From: Cyanobacteria bacterium UBA8803
GTDB taxonomy: Bacteria; Cyanobacteriota; Cyanobacteriia; Cyanobacteriales; Coleofasciculaceae
NCBI GenBank assembly: GCA_003505715.1
Contig: DNXU01000091.1
Coordinates: 19,562-38,402, forward strand
Length of the DNA stretch: 18,841 bases
Direction: 5' to 3'
Part shown: piece after piece, positions 16,534 through 18,841 of the stretch
Position numbering within the stretch: position 1 is the stretch's first letter
How the letters are laid out: each line of letters starts with the position of its first letter
Notes under the pieces: model-generated
Told to the model about the DNA's origin: nothing
The model's input: only the letters and a program-made list of their open reading frames with translations
Database searches by the model: none
Translations under genes and position numbers: made by a program

Positions 16534-16559
16534 ACAACTCAGCCACAACTCAGTCAGTT
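16534..16559. repeat. Direct repeat ACAACTCAG x2 with AACTCAGTCAGTT, possible operator
   Basis: ACAACTCAG occurs at 16534-16542 and 16545-16553, an 11-nt period close to one helical turn. The second copy extends to AACTCAGTCAGTT, which is partly palindromic. AACTCAGTCAG also occurs at 14245-14255 upstream of the paralogous HTH-NTPase gene. Binding by the HTH protein is a guess. Confidence 0.35.
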
Positions 16560-16664
16560 GATTAAACATAACTCTCTTCTGTGACTTTGGGGAAATTCTA
16601 CGAATTTACGCTGTTTCAGCCCACTAAAAATCAAGGTTTCACCCCAGTTTGACAGAAGCTGTTC

Positions 16665-16684
16665 ACGGACGCGATCGCATCCGT
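16665..16684. repeat. 20-bp palindrome centred on a HIP1 site
   Basis: ACGGACGCGATCGCATCCGT is self-complementary except at one symmetric base pair. It sits about 240 bp upstream of the caspase gene start. It may only be a HIP1 site with chance flanks. Confidence 0.4.
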
Positions 16685-16846
16685 TAGGTCACGTAAGCAA
16701 CCATTCTGTTTTCTTAGGAGAGGGATATAGCAGCTAGTGCAGTGCGGGAGAAATTAACCCACCATTTAAAAAAGCTTACTGTACAAGCTTTCCTGCCTTC
16801 TGCATAGCAGCCTTCATCCCTTCTAGCACTAGGACTATTGTTGATT

Positions 16847-17245
16847 TTATTTGTTTTCTCCTCCTAAACTCGTCATAATTATGATAGCAACTCCAATCGT
16901 ATAGGCAACTAAATCTCGCCAGTCAAAGGTAGAGCCAATGGTCAGATGTGCGAGTTGGGAATCTCGCCAGCCTAAAAAATCGATAATTTTCAAGAACTGT
17001 AATAGCTCGATGAAATAGGCAAAAATTAACGTGCTGATCGCTATTTTCTGGAGCCGAATCCCGAAAAAAGCATGGATAAAATAGGCGATCGCCATAACAA
17101 CCAACACATCTCCCAGGAGGGGACGAATCCACCGATCGCGAAAAAAGATGGCAATGATGACTTCAATTACAAAAATAATTAAGAATAGAATGAAGGAGTG
17201 ACTATTAAATCTCAAGAGTTTGCGAGCGCGAGAATTTTGAGCCAT
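16847..17245 (-). CDS. DUF2809 family membrane protein
   Basis: 132 residues with four predicted membrane helices (about 17-35, 43-62, 66-87 and 110-126). The DUF2809 signature is clear: IEVIIAIFFRDRWIRPLLGD after the first helix, then FAYFIELLQF, and the closing IGSTFDWRDLVAYTIGVA. The family is small and widespread, and its function is unknown. The start codon overlaps an NcoI-like CCATGG context with AAGG only 2 nt upstream, so the exact start is moderately supported; the N-terminal KLLRFN is typical of the family. It is transcribed alone, away from the caspase island, with a 306-bp gap to the divergent copper-protein gene. Confidence 0.85.
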   Translation of the reverse strand: MAQNSRARKLLRFNSHSFILFLIIFVIEVIIAIFFRDRWIRPLLGDVLVVMAIAYFIHAFFGIRLQKIAISTLIFAYFIELLQFLKIIDFLGWRDSQLAHLTIGSTFDWRDLVAYTIGVAIIIMTSLGGENK

Positions 17246-17551
17246 GGCCTTATCTGTTGAATATTACAGTTGAATCAGTAAAAAATATAGCTCTTAAAAG
17301 AAACGAAGAGTGAGGTAGCGCGTCAAGACTTACGCAAGTGTCTCCCTTGGATAATACTCTAGGTAAAGATGACCTGTATTAGGCTATACAGGAATGCCAA
17401 AATAAATGAAATTCGTATGAAATTATCCTACTTCAATAGTTGAAAGGCTAATCTCCCATGGGGAAGATACTAATACACCTGCAACCCCTTAGTGTAAAGC
17501 CAGAAGGCAACAGAGCCTTTAAGGTAAACCAATTAAAGATAAATTGTCACC
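17246..17551. other. Divergent intergenic region (306 bp) between DUF2809 and copper-binding protein genes
   Basis: It should carry promoters for both divergent genes. It contains CAAGACTTACGCAA at 17324-17337 (a solo end matching the MITE at 7389-7402), the dyad at 17373-17392, and a smaller palindrome CCCATGGG at 17455-17462. I see no strong Shine-Dalgarno for the ATG at 17552. Confidence 0.55.
17373..17392. promoter_or_regulatory. Perfect 7-bp dyad CCTGTAT-N6-ATACAGG, candidate operator
   Basis: Half-sites at 17373-17379 and 17386-17392 are exact inverse complements with a 6-bp spacer, 160 bp before the copper-protein ATG. The geometry suits a dimeric repressor or activator. It does not match a known CsoR or CueR box that I can recall, so the regulator is unknown. 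Confidence 0.4.
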
Positions 17552-17920
17552 ATGCCTATACAACAACTCACCTTGAATCAAGTTCACCCAGGGATGGAAG
17601 AGTGCATTCAAAACTGCTTGGACTGCTATAGTATCTGCTTGAATACAGTGGCCTATTGCCTGCAAAAGGGTGGCCATTATGGAGAACCAGATCATATCCG
17701 TATGTTGAACGACTGCGCACAGATTTGTCAGACGAGTGCTGATTTTATGTTGCGCGGTTCTGTACTGCACGCACGTACCTGCGGCGTTTGTGCTGAGGTG
17801 TGCAATTTCTGCGCCCAGGATTGCGATCGCATGGACAATGATGCTCAAATGAAAGCCTGTGCTGATATGTGCCGCCGCTGCGCCGAGTCTTGCCGACAAA
17901 TGTCTATGGCGATGGCTTAA
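17552..17920 (+). CDS. Four-helix bundle copper-binding protein (Csp/DUF326 family)
   Basis: 122 residues with 16 cysteines (18, 22, 25, 29, 36, 55, 59, 77, 80, 84, 87, 91, 103, 107, 110, 114) spaced i, i+3/i+4, so that they line the inside of a four-helix bundle. Typical stretches are CIQNCLDCYSIC, CGVCAEVCNFCAQDC and CADMCRRCAESC. Such proteins (Csp3-like, formerly the DUF326 repeat) bind many Cu(I) ions per monomer and store or buffer copper. There is no signal peptide, so this should be the cytosolic form, useful in a cyanobacterium that must supply copper to plastocyanin and cytochrome oxidase. Met-rich C-terminus (MSMAMA). The gene is not in an operon; its 3' end overlaps the convergent permease gene by 17 nt. 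Confidence 0.93.
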   Translation: MPIQQLTLNQVHPGMEECIQNCLDCYSICLNTVAYCLQKGGHYGEPDHIRMLNDCAQICQTSADFMLRGSVLHARTCGVCAEVCNFCAQDCDRMDNDAQMKACADMCRRCAESCRQMSMAMA

Positions 17921-18566
17921 CAGCAGGTTGTAGATACCTTTGCAAGGCAATCAAACTAACCTCAGCCATCAAGGCTAAAACCGCAACAGGAATTGCTCCC
18001 ACCAGCAGAATGGCTTGGTCGTAGAGGGCAAAACCCAGTACGATGAAGCTGCCTAACCCCCCAGCACCAATAAAAGCCGCCAAAGTCGCACTAGCAATTA
18101 CTTCTACTGTTGCGGTTTTAACACCAGCCACAATTACAGGTAAGGCTAGAGGAATCTCCACCAGCCACAATACTTGTAATGGTGCCATCCCCATCCCTTT
18201 TGCGGCCTCTAAAATAGTTGGCTCGATACTCCGAAAAGCCACATCGGTGCCGATCAGAATTGGCGGTAAGACTAGAAGAGTTAGCGCGATCGCCGCCGAT
18301 TGGAAAGTCAGGCCCAAATAGGGAATAGCGACAAATAAAATAGCCAAGCTAGGAATTACTCGCAAGGCATTAAACCCATTAATAAATACTGTTGATACCA
18401 TCCGCGAACGAGAACACAGCAGTCCTAACGGCAGGCCCAGTACTAAGCCAATTGCTAACGGTACGGCTACCAGCAACAAATGCTGCCCCAGAGCCTCAAT
18501 AAATTTGTCCGAATTGTTGGTAGCATAGTCTAGAGCTTGCTTAAAAATAGCGAGAGGGATTTCCAT
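17904..18566 (-). CDS. ABC transporter permease, ProW/OpuB (osmoprotectant) type
   Basis: 220 residues of a binding-protein-dependent permease with five to six membrane helices. Key parts are LRVIPSLAILFVAIPYLG, the EAA loop EAAKGMGMAPLQVLWLVEIP at about 120-139 that contacts the ATPase, and VIASATLAAFIGAGGLGSFI. Together these match the glycine betaine/choline/carnitine uptake (OpuBB/ProW-like) class. An ATPase and a binding protein are required, but neither lies in the window; they may be beyond the right edge or elsewhere. The substrate cannot be decided from sequence. The ATG at 18566 has no clear Shine-Dalgarno. Its last 17 nt lie inside the copper-protein gene on the opposite strand. 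Confidence 0.88.
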   Translation of the reverse strand: MEIPLAIFKQALDYATNNSDKFIEALGQHLLLVAVPLAIGLVLGLPLGLLCSRSRMVSTVFINGFNALRVIPSLAILFVAIPYLGLTFQSAAIALTLLVLPPILIGTDVAFRSIEPTILEAAKGMGMAPLQVLWLVEIPLALPVIVAGVKTATVEVIASATLAAFIGAGGLGSFIVLGFALYDQAILLVGAIPVAVLALMAEVSLIALQRYLQPAVKPSP

Positions 18567-18604
18567 TATTAATTTGTGCCATAACTTATAAACTCCTAGG
18601 ACTT

Positions 18605-18698
18605 ATACCAATTTCCTTTTCAGACACTACACTCCAACCCCTCTTATTAAGGGGGGAGCCAGAAAAGTATCTGTAGCAGGTATTTAGGAAATTGGTAT
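18605..18698. repeat. 94-bp MITE-like element with 12-bp perfect terminal inverted repeats
   Basis: ATACCAATTTCC (18605-18616) is matched inversely by GGAAATTGGTAT (18687-18698). An inner C/G-run hairpin (CCCCTCTTATTAAGGGGGG at 18638-18656) lies inside. The outer ACTTATACCAA end also occurs at 14088-14098. No coding capacity. Confidence 0.6.
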
Positions 18699-18720
18699 TA
18701 CGCATTGTGCCCCCCGACCT

Positions 18721-18766
18721 CCCAAGGAAAGGGGGGAGAAATTTCTTGTTCCCCCCTTTCTTTGGG
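18721..18766. repeat. G/C-run hairpin, 16-bp arms with one G-T wobble
   Basis: CCCAAGGAAAGGGGGG (18721-18736) pairs with CCCCCCTTTCTTTGGG (18751-18766) over a 14-nt loop. It is one of several C6/G6 intergenic stem-loops in the window (see also 8156-8205 and 18638-18656). It lies upstream of the permease gene and could end a transcript arriving from the right. Confidence 0.6.
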
Positions 18767-18841
18767 TAGGGCTAATTCATGATCATAGCTAGAAAATTCC
18801 TGAGCCTTATGTACCAAGTAAAAATTACTCCCCCAACTCCC

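Larger units (their letters stand above)
16427..16846. other. Intergenic region (420 bp) upstream of the caspase-NTPase gene
   Basis: Contains two HIP1 sites (near 16476 and 16671), the AACTCAG direct repeats at 16534-16559 and a HIP1-centred palindrome at 16665-16684. A weak A/T-rich hairpin (AAAGCTT 16771-16777 with AAGCTTT 16785-16791) is followed on the minus strand by a T-run and could end the DUF2809 transcript. No gene is credible here. Confidence 0.55.

Noticed and set aside
17519..17950. 143-codon minus-strand frame opposite the copper-binding protein
   Set aside because: It is the antisense of a clear 16-Cys protein whose codon pattern dictates the frame; the translation is His/Ala/Leu-rich with no family resemblance.
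2832..18294. GCGATCGC octamers as regulatory sites
   Set aside because: These are HIP1 sites, frequent across cyanobacterial genomes in genes and gaps alike; they help identify the host but mark no particular operator here.

Overview
The window reads as chromosome of a cyanobacterium, probably one with a large, repeat-rich genome. The evidence is about eleven copies of the HIP1 octamer GCGATCGC, scattered through genes and intergenic DNA. Several protein families here are also typical of cyanobacteria: a COP23-domain protein, AAA_35-type NTPases, a TPR-CHAT protein beside a two-partner secretion pair, and ProW/OpuB-type permeases. Short inverted-repeat elements crowd the intergenic spaces. 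I cannot name the genus.

Layout. (1) Positions 1-7283, plus strand, hold a tight operon: the 3' part of a TpsA exoprotein of the filamentous haemagglutinin/beta-helix type, its TpsB outer-membrane transporter overlapping by 11 nt, and a secreted TPR-CHAT (caspase-fold) protein 8 nt further on. (2) Positions 7284-8132 hold a 175-bp MITE-like element and a small exported COP23-domain protein. (3) Positions 16426 down to 8217, minus strand, hold five genes. In transcription order they are: a caspase-AAA_35 NTPase fusion; after a 525-bp repeat-filled gap, a paralogous HTH-AAA_35 NTPase; an AAA_35 NTPase with two copies of a C-terminal module; a stand-alone copy of that module; and a fourth copy fused to a degenerate kinase, one membrane segment and TPRs. 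(4) Positions 16847-18566 hold unrelated housekeeping or accessory genes: a DUF2809 membrane protein, a 16-cysteine four-helix-bundle copper-binding protein, and an ABC permease whose 3' end overlaps the copper protein gene by 17 nt. (5) The right end is intergenic repeats.

Working together. The TPS operon should export a large adhesin-like beta-helix protein through TpsB, with the CHAT protein acting in the periplasm. The minus-strand island is the most interesting part. It combines a caspase effector with a complete His/Cys dyad, a DNA-binding paralogue of the same NTPase, and a second NTPase that shares a repeated adaptor-like module with a membrane-anchored pseudokinase. This resembles the STAND NTPase/caspase conflict and cell-death systems known from multicellular bacteria. 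The specific arrangement is my inference as a candidate undescribed system: four module copies over three ORFs, a pseudokinase lacking both the HRD Asp and the activation segment, and Walker B erosion in the paralogue pair. All comparisons were made by eye.
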